From positions 1 through 6,200 of the forward strand of contig JAIRWE010000013.1 of NCBI GenBank assembly GCA_031253365.1: a stretch of DNA of 6,200 nt, in the 5' to 3' direction. Source of the stretch: Oscillospiraceae bacterium (GTDB lineage: Bacteria; Bacillota; Clostridia; Oscillospirales; Ruminococcaceae). Position numbers and translations under genes: made by a program. The notes below the pieces were generated by a model. The model was not told where the DNA came from and did no database searches. It saw nothing but the letters and a program-made list of their open reading frames with translations. Positions within the stretch are counted from its first letter, which is position 1. Each line of letters begins with the position of its first letter. Shown one piece after another: positions 1 through 6,074 of this stretch.

Positions 1-1977
1 AACGGTGTCGCGGCGGTTGAAATAAACGCCGCCGTAGGGGTTCTTCCGTGAAAAATCGCTGTACAGCAGGGAATTCGCCCTGTCAAGGGAAACAGTCGAT
101 ATGCCCTCGTTTTTCAGCGACTTTGCCAGTTTGTCGAAAACGCCGGGGAAATAGTAGGGGGAAAGCACCGTCCACGAATCCGCCAGCTGGTCGGGCGTTC
201 CGAAAGCGTATTCGTATTTCCTCTGCGAGGCGTAGGCTTTCGTCACCTGCTTCGACGAGTTAAGCAGATAGGAGTAGCCGTTACCCGACTTGTAAAACTC
301 CATGAAGTTAAAGCTCGGATACAGCGCGAACCCGTTTTGCGAAACATACCCCGCAAGCTCCTTATACTTGCCTTTGCCGCCCAATTTCGAGGAATACTGC
401 ACGGTGGGGGATATTTCGCGTTTGATTCCCGCCGTGTTGAAATCCTTGAAGGTCACGACAAGGGAGTCAACCCCGCCGCTCACAAGCCCCTCGATGATTT
501 TTTTCGCTTGGAGGTAGGTCGTTCCGTCGGTTTGCAAATCCACGGGGAACCCGCCGAGAGAATGTGTTTTGACGGTGCCGCCGTTCAGCGTGAGGTAATA
601 AGGCGAGGAATTCGCCGTCGCTTTGCTCTTTAAGCCCTTGTACTCTTCCAGATAATCGCGGTAGGCGTTCGCTATGTCGACGTAGTCTATATCCTCGCCC
701 GTAAGCGGATAGTACCTTATCGCCAAATCGCCCGTCTTTATCTCTCCCGCCTCATAGATTGAAAGCTCGTTGTTCCTCGTCCCTATATAGTACGAGTCCG
801 TGGTGCGGGTTCTGAAATCAAACCACGCCGCGTTGTAGGAAGTCGCGCTCTGACGCGAAACATTGGCTTTGATAACGGCGTTCTCGTCGCCCTTTTCCGC
901 AATGGCGAGAAGCGCGTTGTCGCGCGCCGCGCCGGTACTCGTGTTTTTCCTGATTATTCCGTACATCGGGAAATACACCTGCTCGTTCACGGGGGGGGCG
1001 AATTTTTGCGAAACGGTGTAATCCCTTCCGTATACCTGCCCCGTATAGGGGGCGGCGTTCACTTTCCGGTTGTCGAACTCTATTACCGCGCCGCAACCGT
1101 CGGGAACGACGATGCAGCCTTCCTCGCCTTCCGCCGCCGCGCCGAAACTGCTCAACACCGAAAGCGTAAGCATAACGCTCGCGTCGTCTTCCCCTCTTCC
1201 CGCCGTAATCTTGTTTTCCTTTATTTTATCTTGGGGAATTTCGACCAACAAACTTTTGCCGTCAAGCGTGACCTCCATTTCAACGGAAGTGTACTTCGCC
1301 TCGAAGGTGAAATTGAATTTTACGCCGCCGTCGTTTTTCGCGCTTTTTTCTATTCTCGTGTTGTTTTTGGCGACGCCCCTTACCTCGTAATTTGAGCTGT
1401 GTTCTTTTGAGCGGATTGTCATCGTGGTGTATGAGGACGGGTTCCCCGCCTCAAAAGTCAGCGCGGACATCATGTTCTTCCTCTGTTCGCCCTTCGCGAC
1501 GGTGTCCGCCATCGCGTTGACGGGCGACGACCACCAGACAAAGCCGTTCTCTTTGACATAGACGGCGAACATCGTTTCGTTCTCGGTGTACTCGACCGTG
1601 TTTTCCACTTCTTCCGTCAGCGCCTGATACTTCCCGGTTTCCTCGTCTTGAACCATTATCGGCTTGCCGTCCTCGTCAAGGATGGGAACGGTTTCGCGAA
1701 CGGTTTTCACGTAGTCGGAGCTTTCAATGACATAAAGTTTGTAATAGTCGTTTTCCGCGTACACCTCGGCGGCGTTCAGAACGTCGCTGCCCGAGCGCGT
1801 GTGTACCCGTTCGTTTTCGTCGACGACAAAATCGCCCTCGTCGCCCTCTTCGCCTTCGCCTTCGGAAGCCTCTTCCCCGGGTTCGTCCCATTCCTCCGAC
1901 CAAACAGGCTGCCCGAACGACACAACCATCGCCGCAAGCAGGAACGCCGCCGCAAGTTTGTTTTTCATTTTAATCAT
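1..1977 (-). CDS. Secreted DUF5696-type protein, possible glycoside hydrolase (partial, 3' end off the window)
   Basis: The frame is open from the ATG at 1977 to the left edge, giving 659 residues without a stop. A signal peptide (MIKMKNK, hydrophobic core, likely cleavage after VWS at 27) lacks a lipobox Cys. An acidic linker follows (28-49). An N-terminal domain shows the GFVWWSSPVNAMADTVA stretch (145-161). A middle beta-rich region has CIVVPDGCGAVIEF (288-301) and QVYFPMYGIIRKN. From about 458 the text reads like a TIM barrel: DSLVVTFKDFN (D512), ALYPSFNFMEF (E560) and GISTVSLDRANSLLYSDF (625-642; D632, D641). This order matches what I know of DUF5696 proteins, which run roughly 800-900 residues, so perhaps 150-250 are missing. 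Carbohydrate hydrolysis is inferred from the barrel-like pattern and the linked sugar importer, not shown. It is the last visible gene, 9 nt after the Yip1 gene. Confidence 0.82.
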   Translation of the reverse strand, partial: MIKMKNKLAAAFLLAAMVVSFGQPVWSEEWDEPGEEASEGEGEEGDEGDFVVDENERVHTRSGSDVLNAAEVYAENDYYKLYVIESSDYVKTVRETVPILDEDGKPIMVQDEETGKYQALTEEVENTVEYTENETMFAVYVKENGFVWWSSPVNAMADTVAKGEQRKNMMSALTFEAGNPSSYTTMTIRSKEHSSNYEVRGVAKNNTRIEKSAKNDGGVKFNFTFEAKYTSVEMEVTLDGKSLLVEIPQDKIKENKITAGRGEDDASVMLTLSVLSSFGAAAEGEEGCIVVPDGCGAVIEFDNRKVNAAPYTGQVYGRDYTVSQKFAPPVNEQVYFPMYGIIRKNTSTGAARDNALLAIAEKGDENAVIKANVSRQSATSYNAAWFDFRTRTTDSYYIGTRNNELSIYEAGEIKTGDLAIRYYPLTGEDIDYVDIANAYRDYLEEYKGLKSKATANSSPYYLTLNGGTVKTHSLGGFPVDLQTDGTTYLQAKKIIEGLVSGGVDSLVVTFKDFNTAGIKREISPTVQYSSKLGGKGKYKELAGYVSQNGFALYPSFNFMEFYKSGNGYSYLLNSSKQVTKAYASQRKYEYAFGTPDQLADSWTVLSPYYFPGVFDKLAKSLKNEGISTVSLDRANSLLYSDFSRKNPYGGVYFNRRDTV
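991..998. repeat. Homopolymer of eight G (plus strand) within the DUF5696 gene
   Basis: Eight consecutive Gs on the plus strand, read as Cs in the gene, encode the Ala-Pro-Pro of FAPPVNEQ. A one-base slip would shift the frame and remove the whole predicted barrel domain. In this copy the frame is intact on both sides. Confidence 0.9.
1831..1896 (-). other. Acidic low-complexity linker after the DUF5696 signal peptide
   Basis: Residues 28-49 of the DUF5696 protein consist almost entirely of Glu, Asp and Gly with a few Ser, Ala and Pro (for example GEEASEGEGEEGDEGD). On the DNA this is a run of GAA/GAG/GGC/GAC codons. It follows the predicted signal cleavage site at once and is likely disordered, acting as a spacer between the cell surface and the first folded domain. 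Confidence 0.8.
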
Positions 1978-1981
1978 AACG

Positions 1982-1988
1982 CACCCCT
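1982..1988 (-). promoter_or_regulatory. Ribosome binding site that favours the 1977 start of the DUF5696 gene
   Basis: Minus-strand AGGGGTG overlaps the TAG stop of the Yip1 gene (1987-1989). Counting from the last G of GGGG, the ATG at 1977 is 6 nt away, while a second in-frame ATG at 1968 is 15 nt away. The first is the better fit. Both would leave a usable signal peptide, and they differ by only three residues. Confidence 0.65.
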
Positions 1989-2622
1989 AACTGATTCTGT
2001 ACAGAATTTCCGTATAAATCGTGTAAAAGAACACAAAGACCTGTTGGAACAGCACGACAAGCAGCACGGCGAGGAACACCATGACCACCATCGCCGCCAG
2101 CGTGAAGAACATCGCGATAAGGGTTTTCGGTATGGAATACTGGTGCACGGCTTTCATTCCCGAAACCATGAGGATGAAGGACCACGCCACCCCCACCACC
2201 GAAATGAACGATAAAAAGCCCTCTTCGGTTCGCAAAAGCACATTGCTCGCCGCCGTGTTAATCACCACCGAAGCCAGATACGGAACCAAGGCGTAAGCGC
2301 TTACGCAACATATATTACGCATGGTCCCCTCGCCGTTAAAAAGCGTACACAGCGACCAGTTCGCGACCACCCACGTGAAAAACAGCACGATTGTGGACGA
2401 GATATAAGGCACGACAAAAAAATATTTCGTTTGCGAGGTGTTGAATATGAACCCCGTCATCAGGCTTTGCGCCACCGACACAAGGAAGAAAATCAGCACG
2501 ATTACGAGCGCGACTTTCATGTTATAGCCTTTTTTCCACCTTAAATCCTCGTATCCCTCGATGGGATGCCGGGTCACGTAGAACGGCCATTTCCAGGCGG
2601 GTAAATTGAGGTCGTATACCAT
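1987..2622 (-). CDS. Yip1-family integral membrane protein
   Basis: This 211-residue protein begins with a short cytoplasmic-looking segment containing the HPIEGYEDLRWKKGYN stretch, a pattern I associate with bacterial Yip1-domain proteins. Likely membrane helices are at about 37-59, 69-91, 106-128, 137-156 and 165-195, giving the five-helix Yip1 arrangement. Polar loops carry NWSLCTLFNGEGTMRNI (88-104) and GMKAVHQYSIPKT (155-167), placed where Yip1 proteins carry conserved Gly and His/Tyr positions. There is no ATPase, transporter or enzyme motif. Eukaryotic Yip1 proteins act in vesicle traffic; the bacterial role is not established and should not be transferred. It sits 32 nt after the propeller-TPR gene and 9 nt before the DUF5696 gene, so it may be a membrane partner of one or both. 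The family call is fairly secure; function is unknown. Confidence 0.83.
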   Translation of the reverse strand: MVYDLNLPAWKWPFYVTRHPIEGYEDLRWKKGYNMKVALVIVLIFFLVSVAQSLMTGFIFNTSQTKYFFVVPYISSTIVLFFTWVVANWSLCTLFNGEGTMRNICCVSAYALVPYLASVVINTAASNVLLRTEEGFLSFISVVGVAWSFILMVSGMKAVHQYSIPKTLIAMFFTLAAMVVMVFLAVLLVVLFQQVFVFFYTIYTEILYRIS

Positions 2623-2632
2623 GGCGGATTGT

Positions 2633-2640
2633 TCCTTTCC
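2633..2640 (-). promoter_or_regulatory. Ribosome binding site of the Yip1-family gene
   Basis: Minus-strand GGAAAGGA lies 10 nt before the ATG at 2622, within the 32-nt gap after the propeller gene. It is the only site in this operon that does not touch or nearly touch the preceding stop codon, and the only one that is A-rich rather than G-rich. Confidence 0.55.
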
Positions 2641-2654
2641 GATATTGGGTCTTT

Positions 2655-4190
2655 CTACTTCGCGGCGGTCGCCAAAGCCTTTTTCTTTTTGCGGCGTTTA
2701 AGCAATTTGCTCAACACGGTGAGAACCACGATTACGGCGAAAATCGCCACCAGGAAATTGTTGAAGTTCCTCCGTATGAAGTCTATCCGAAAGTCCTTGA
2801 AAGCGCGGTTATACCCCCCGCGTGAGTGCATATAGAAATAATCCAGCGATTCTTTGAATTCGCCCAGACTGAGCAGTGCGTTCCCCATGCCGATGTACGC
2901 CATGTAGTAATTGGCGTCGCGGCGCAGGATTTCCTCCCATGGCCCCCTTGACTCGGCGTAAAGACCGCGGTTGAACAACCCCATCGCCTCGTTCACGAGG
3001 ATGCCGAATTCCGTGAGTTTATAGACCGTTACCGAGTTTTTCACGCCGTCAAGGACATACACCTTGTCGTTATAGGTTTCAACGGCGTTCGGGGTTTTGA
3101 ACAGCCCCTTCTGCTCCCCTATCCCGCCGAAGATGAACATCAGCTCGCCTTCATAGCTGTACTGGAATATCTTGCCGGAGGTGGCGTCCATGAGGAAAAT
3201 ATCCCCTTTTCCGTCGACCGCGACGTCCACAATCGAGGACTTGTAGCTTTTCCCGTGGACGTAGGGGGAGTTAAAATCGCCCCATATCATGTCGTCGTAC
3301 CCCTGCTTCGCGAAGACGTTGCGTCCGGCGGGGTCAAGTTTTTTCAGCACGTCCAAATCCGCGCTCTTGGCTTCCGTAACGGTATAGATAAAATTGTCCT
3401 TGTCAATGGTAAAATTGGAAAATTCGACCGGGACGGGCCGCGTGCGCCGCTCCATTTGTTCGCGCGTTAAAATGAATTTGAGGAAATAGTTGAGCATCGC
3501 GTTGAAGGTTTTTTCAACCCGGTTCGCGCCGTAATAACCGTTAAACAAACCGTCTTCCGAAAACATGACGGCGCCGCGCGTTATGGATTTTATACATATA
3601 TAAACATTGCCCGCGTTGTCCACAATCACCTTTTTGGGGTTGAAGGTGACGCCGCTGTCGTAAAGGTCGGAAGAGGGTCGCGTGTATTCCATCCACACGT
3701 CGCCGTTTTCGTAGCACGCCAAAACGCGCGCGTTATCGTGGTCGGCTATATAGATGACCGTTTCGCCGTTCCCGTCCTCCGTCACGAACACGCCCTGCGG
3801 TCTGTTCAAAGATGTGCGTTCGCCGATTTTTTCGCTGTCCAAACGAAAGTCCTCGCCGTATCTGAACGCCTTCATTTCGCGGACGTTCTGAAAATCCGAA
3901 TCGCAGATAACCAAGCGGCTGTTCCCCGTGTCGGCGATGTAAATCTCACCCGTTTTATCGTAAATGAAAAGGTCGGACGGATTGCGCAGCCCCCCGTCGA
4001 TTTTCAAGTCCGCGCCCGTCGTCACGCGGTCCACGATGTAACCGTTCTGCACCGGATAGGTTTCCGCCCACCAGTCGTAATCGTAAGCGACATACGGTTC
4101 GTCGGCAAAAACGGCCGCCGCGACAAACGACGCCGCGAACGCCGACGCCGCGAACGCCGCCGCGACGGTTCTCGCTTTTTTCCCTGTCAT
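2655..4190 (-). CDS. Membrane-anchored extracytoplasmic NHL-type propeller and TPR protein
   Basis: This 511-residue protein starts with a signal peptide (basic MTGKKAR, Ala-rich core, likely cleavage after VFA at 29). I count six propeller-like repeats, each with an aliphatic-acidic-aliphatic strand pattern such as DLFIYDKTGEIYIADTGNSR: about 70-97, 129-162, 183-212, 256-289, 318-348 and 365-392. Repeats 1 and 2 fit the NHL pattern best; 3 to 6 are more diverged. Residues 395-455 (NEAMGLFNRGLYAES, then YYMAYIGMGNALLSLGEF) look like TPR helices. One membrane helix at 478-494 is followed by a Lys/Arg-rich tail (KLLKRRKKKK), predicting the propeller outside and a short tail inside. Such propellers bind ligands, proteins or glycans; no catalytic motif is evident. 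It lies between the importer permeases and a Yip1 gene, 32 nt from the latter, so a scaffold or substrate-sensing role at the surface is a reasonable inference. Exact function unknown. Confidence 0.85.
   Translation of the reverse strand: MTGKKARTVAAAFAASAFAASFVAAAVFADEPYVAYDYDWWAETYPVQNGYIVDRVTTGADLKIDGGLRNPSDLFIYDKTGEIYIADTGNSRLVICDSDFQNVREMKAFRYGEDFRLDSEKIGERTSLNRPQGVFVTEDGNGETVIYIADHDNARVLACYENGDVWMEYTRPSSDLYDSGVTFNPKKVIVDNAGNVYICIKSITRGAVMFSEDGLFNGYYGANRVEKTFNAMLNYFLKFILTREQMERRTRPVPVEFSNFTIDKDNFIYTVTEAKSADLDVLKKLDPAGRNVFAKQGYDDMIWGDFNSPYVHGKSYKSSIVDVAVDGKGDIFLMDATSGKIFQYSYEGELMFIFGGIGEQKGLFKTPNAVETYNDKVYVLDGVKNSVTVYKLTEFGILVNEAMGLFNRGLYAESRGPWEEILRRDANYYMAYIGMGNALLSLGEFKESLDYFYMHSRGGYNRAFKDFRIDFIRRNFNNFLVAIFAVIVVLTVLSKLLKRRKKKKALATAAK
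4129..4158 (-). repeat. Perfect 15-nt tandem duplication inside the signal peptide of the propeller-TPR protein
   Basis: The plus-strand unit gacgccgcgaacgcc occurs twice in direct succession (4129-4143 and 4144-4158). In the gene it gives the pentapeptide AFAAS twice, at residues 12-21, forming part of the hydrophobic core of the signal peptide. Because the unit is a multiple of three, gain or loss of a copy would keep the frame and only change the length of the hydrophobic core. Confidence 0.85.
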
Positions 4191-4197
4191 ACGTTTA

Positions 4198-4204
4198 CAC
4201 CCCC
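4198..4204 (-). promoter_or_regulatory. Ribosome binding site of the propeller-TPR gene
   Basis: Minus-strand GGGGGTG stands 7 nt before the ATG at 4190. It aligns with the consensus GGAGGTG with A replaced by G, which still pairs with the anti-Shine-Dalgarno U as a wobble. It lies one base after the TGA stop of the MalG-type permease (4206-4208), again favouring coupled translation. Confidence 0.65.
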
Positions 4205-4205
4205 G

Positions 4206-5072
4206 TCAGTCTTTCAAGCCGCTTTGCGCCATTGTTTCGATTACGTTGCTTTGGCAAAACACGAATAATACCATAGGCGGCACCATGATGAAAACCGACG
4301 CCGCCGCCGCTATACCCATACGCTGCAACCCCGAAAGTTTTATCTGTTCCATAACGGTCGGAATGGGTTTCAGCGCCTCGTTGTATATAAAGGAATACCC
4401 CGTCATCTGCCACGCGCCGTTAAACGCGAAAATAATCAGCGTTATCCAGGCGGGCTTCACGTTGGGCATTACGACTTGCCAGCAAATTCGCAAATGCCCC
4501 GCCCCGTCAAGCTGCGCCGCCTCAATCATGGAATCGTGGATTTGCCCCATAAACTGCCTCATAAAGAACAGCGACAAAGGCGTCGCGATAAAGGGCAGGG
4601 TAATCGCGAAATATGTGTTAATCATCCCGAGCTTCGCCATTACGAGATACACCATTACGAACGTTACGGTCGATTGGAAAAGCAGGGATATTTCAATGAT
4701 TTTATTGAGGATTTTTATTCCCGGCGCCCTTACCTTCGCCAGCACGTAAGCCGCCGACGACGAAAACAGAATCTGCGACACGGTTATTACGACGGTGATG
4801 AATACCGAGTTAAACAGATAACGGGAAAAAGGCACCCACATATTCCCCGCCACCTGAAACAGTTCGGTGTAGTTTTGGGTCGTGGGGCGAATGGGATAAA
4901 GCCTCGGCGGGAAAAGGAAAAACTCCTCCCTCGGTTTAAGCGACTGCACCACGGACAGGTATATGGGGAAAAGCATAAACAACCCCACTATCGCCAAAAA
5001 CAGGAAAATCGTTATGTCGCCGCCGAGCGAACCGCTGTATTTTTTCCGTTTTTTGATTTTAAATTTAGCCAT
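4206..5072 (-). CDS. Carbohydrate ABC transporter permease, MalG/UgpE type (CUT1 family)
   Basis: This 288-residue protein, counted from the ATG at 5072, is the second channel subunit and should pair with the MalF-type permease 11 nt upstream. A very basic N-terminus (KFKIKKRKK) leads into a first helix at about 20-42. Further helices are near 85-112, 125-146, 152-172, 206-226 and 252-275. The motif VVQSLKPREE after helix 1 is typical of MalG-like proteins. The EAA loop at 184-203 is canonical: EAAQLDG, nine residues, then VVMP. The C-terminus, NVIETMAQSGLKD, matches the usual short cytoplasmic tail that ends the family. Length is as expected. No ATPase gene follows; the next gene, 15 nt downstream, is the propeller protein. 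This suggests a shared MsmK/UgpC-type ATPase encoded elsewhere. Substrate cannot be read from the sequence. Confidence 0.94.
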   Translation of the reverse strand: MAKFKIKKRKKYSGSLGGDITIFLFLAIVGLFMLFPIYLSVVQSLKPREEFFLFPPRLYPIRPTTQNYTELFQVAGNMWVPFSRYLFNSVFITVVITVSQILFSSSAAYVLAKVRAPGIKILNKIIEISLLFQSTVTFVMVYLVMAKLGMINTYFAITLPFIATPLSLFFMRQFMGQIHDSMIEAAQLDGAGHLRICWQVVMPNVKPAWITLIIFAFNGAWQMTGYSFIYNEALKPIPTVMEQIKLSGLQRMGIAAAASVFIMVPPMVLFVFCQSNVIETMAQSGLKD

Positions 5073-5078
5073 AGGCAA

Positions 5079-5085
5079 CCTCCCT
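5079..5085 (-). promoter_or_regulatory. Ribosome binding site that fixes the MalG-type permease start at 5072
   Basis: Minus-strand AGGGAGG is followed by TTGCCT and then ATG at 5072, a spacing of 6 nt. The longer reading frame has a TTG at 5078, but that codon begins immediately after the Shine-Dalgarno bases, leaving no spacer, so it cannot be the start used. The site shares bases with the TAG stop of the preceding permease (5084-5086), suggesting translational coupling. Confidence 0.82.
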
Positions 5086-6058
5086 ACCCGTCAAGGTATT
5101 TCCCGAGCAATTTCTTAATCCCCCAGTTCGCGAGCAGCATCGACAGGAACAGCACAAAGCAAATCGCGGAGGCGTAACCCATTTCAAACCGCAGGAACCC
5201 GTAGTCGAAGGCGTGGTTCATAATGGAGTGGGCGCGATAGTCCGTCGTGGGGAACGCCGTCAGGAACCGCGAAACGTCGCCCGCCGCGAAGGACGTCGTT
5301 ATCTGGATTACCGCCGCGAACAAAAGCTGCGGACCCATGGCGGGTATGGTTATCAGCATAAGCTCCTGCGCGCGGTTCCGCACGCCTTCAATCGCCCCCG
5401 CCTCATAACGCTCCCCGGGAATCCCCTGAAGCCCCGCGCGAATCGCCAAGAACCCCGTTCCGAGCGAAATCCAAAGCTGTACGATTATAACCACGCCCAT
5501 GATATAGTTCCCGTCGGTGAGCCACTGCTTCGAGCCGTTGATAATTCCGAGGTCAATCAGGTACGAGTTTGCGATGCCGTAGGTGTCGCCGGAAAAAATC
5601 AGCTGCCAAGTCGTGTAAAGGTTCCCCGCCAGCGTGGGCGCGTAGAAAACAAACGTGAAAACCGTCTTTAACTGCCCCGGGAGCTGGTTAATGAACCAGG
5701 CGAGCAAAAAGCACATCATATAGCTCAAAGGACCGGTAATCACCGCGAAAACAAGCGTGTTCTGGATGGAGATAAGGAAAACCTCGTCCTCCATAAGCAG
5801 GGTATAAAAGTTGTTGAAACCCACCCATTCCGGAAACGTCACCATGTTGAAATTGGTAAATCCCATAGGCAGAGCCATTATGACGGGAACGGCGGTCATC
5901 ACCAAAAAGAGGATAAAGTACGGCGCAATCATGGCGTAAGCGCTCCTGTGCCGTTTCATTTCCCCGAGGGTGTATCTGAACCTGCTGTCTTCGACGCGCG
6001 TTTCGGGTCTTAACGGGCTTTTGTGTTCGTCGGTAACTTTTTTCTCGGCGTTTGCCAA
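5084..6058 (-). CDS. Carbohydrate ABC transporter permease, MalF/UgpA type (CUT1 family)
   Basis: This 324-residue integral membrane protein is one half of the transmembrane channel of a binding-protein-dependent sugar importer. A hydrophilic, basic N-terminus (1-40) precedes six likely helices at about 43-65, 98-122, 131-152, 186-207, 241-262 and 293-315. The cytoplasmic EAA loop that docks on the ATPase is at 219-239: EAGAIEG, a ten-residue spacer, then ITIP. The usual spacer is nine residues, so the loop is one residue longer than the textbook form. After the loop, AAGDVSRF replaces the glycine-rich motif often seen in MalF relatives. Length is normal for the UgpA/LacF class, without the large periplasmic P2 domain of enteric MalF. 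The start is TTG, supported by a G-rich ribosome binding site. The second permease follows after 11 nt. Substrate is unknown; an oligosaccharide is likely from the family. Confidence 0.93.
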   Translation of the reverse strand: MANAEKKVTDEHKSPLRPETRVEDSRFRYTLGEMKRHRSAYAMIAPYFILFLVMTAVPVIMALPMGFTNFNMVTFPEWVGFNNFYTLLMEDEVFLISIQNTLVFAVITGPLSYMMCFLLAWFINQLPGQLKTVFTFVFYAPTLAGNLYTTWQLIFSGDTYGIANSYLIDLGIINGSKQWLTDGNYIMGVVIIVQLWISLGTGFLAIRAGLQGIPGERYEAGAIEGVRNRAQELMLITIPAMGPQLLFAAVIQITTSFAAGDVSRFLTAFPTTDYRAHSIMNHAFDYGFLRFEMGYASAICFVLFLSMLLANWGIKKLLGKYLDG

Positions 6059-6065
6059 AATCTTT

Positions 6066-6074
6066 CCCCCCCTT
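6066..6074 (-). promoter_or_regulatory. Ribosome binding site that supports a TTG start for the MalF-type permease
   Basis: On the minus strand the TAA stop of the upstream gene runs directly into seven Gs (TAAGGGGGGG), followed by AAAGATT and then TTG. The G-run is a strong anti-Shine-Dalgarno partner 7 nt from the TTG. No ATG occurs in the frame before codon 34, which already lies next to the first membrane helix. The site shares two bases with the preceding stop codon, so translation of the two genes is probably coupled. Confidence 0.7.

Noticed and set aside
818..1096. Minus-strand open frame of 92 codons
   Set aside because: It is in a different frame within the DUF5696 coding region, is Arg-rich and has no separate ribosome binding site that I can see.
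1006..1395. Plus-strand open frame of 129 codons
   Set aside because: It is antisense to the middle of the DUF5696 gene, whose minus-strand frame is continuous and carries family-like motifs.
1648..2214. Plus-strand open frame of 188 codons
   Set aside because: It runs opposite the start of the DUF5696 gene and the end of the Yip1 gene across their junction. The product turns into an Arg/His/Glu-rich tail typical of antisense shadows.
2623..2654. Promoter or terminator in the largest intergenic gap
   Set aside because: The 32-nt gap shows no hairpin with a T-run and is too short for a clear -35/-10 pair plus ribosome site; it holds only the Yip1 ribosome binding site and a short spacer.
3738..4268. 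Plus-strand open frame of 176 codons
   Set aside because: It is antisense to the propeller gene's signal peptide and first repeats. The run RRDKRRRERRRRERRRDG is just the reverse of the Ala-rich signal peptide codons and its tandem repeat.
5073..5078. TTG at 5078 as the start of the MalG-type permease
   Set aside because: It would follow the Shine-Dalgarno bases with no spacer; the ATG at 5072 has a 6-nt spacer and suits the family's N-terminus.
4476..5177. Plus-strand open frame of 233 codons
   Set aside because: It lies opposite both permease genes, which have clear family motifs. Its product is rich in Arg, His and Gln with no recognisable domain, as expected for the complement of a G+C-rich gene, and it has no fitting context.
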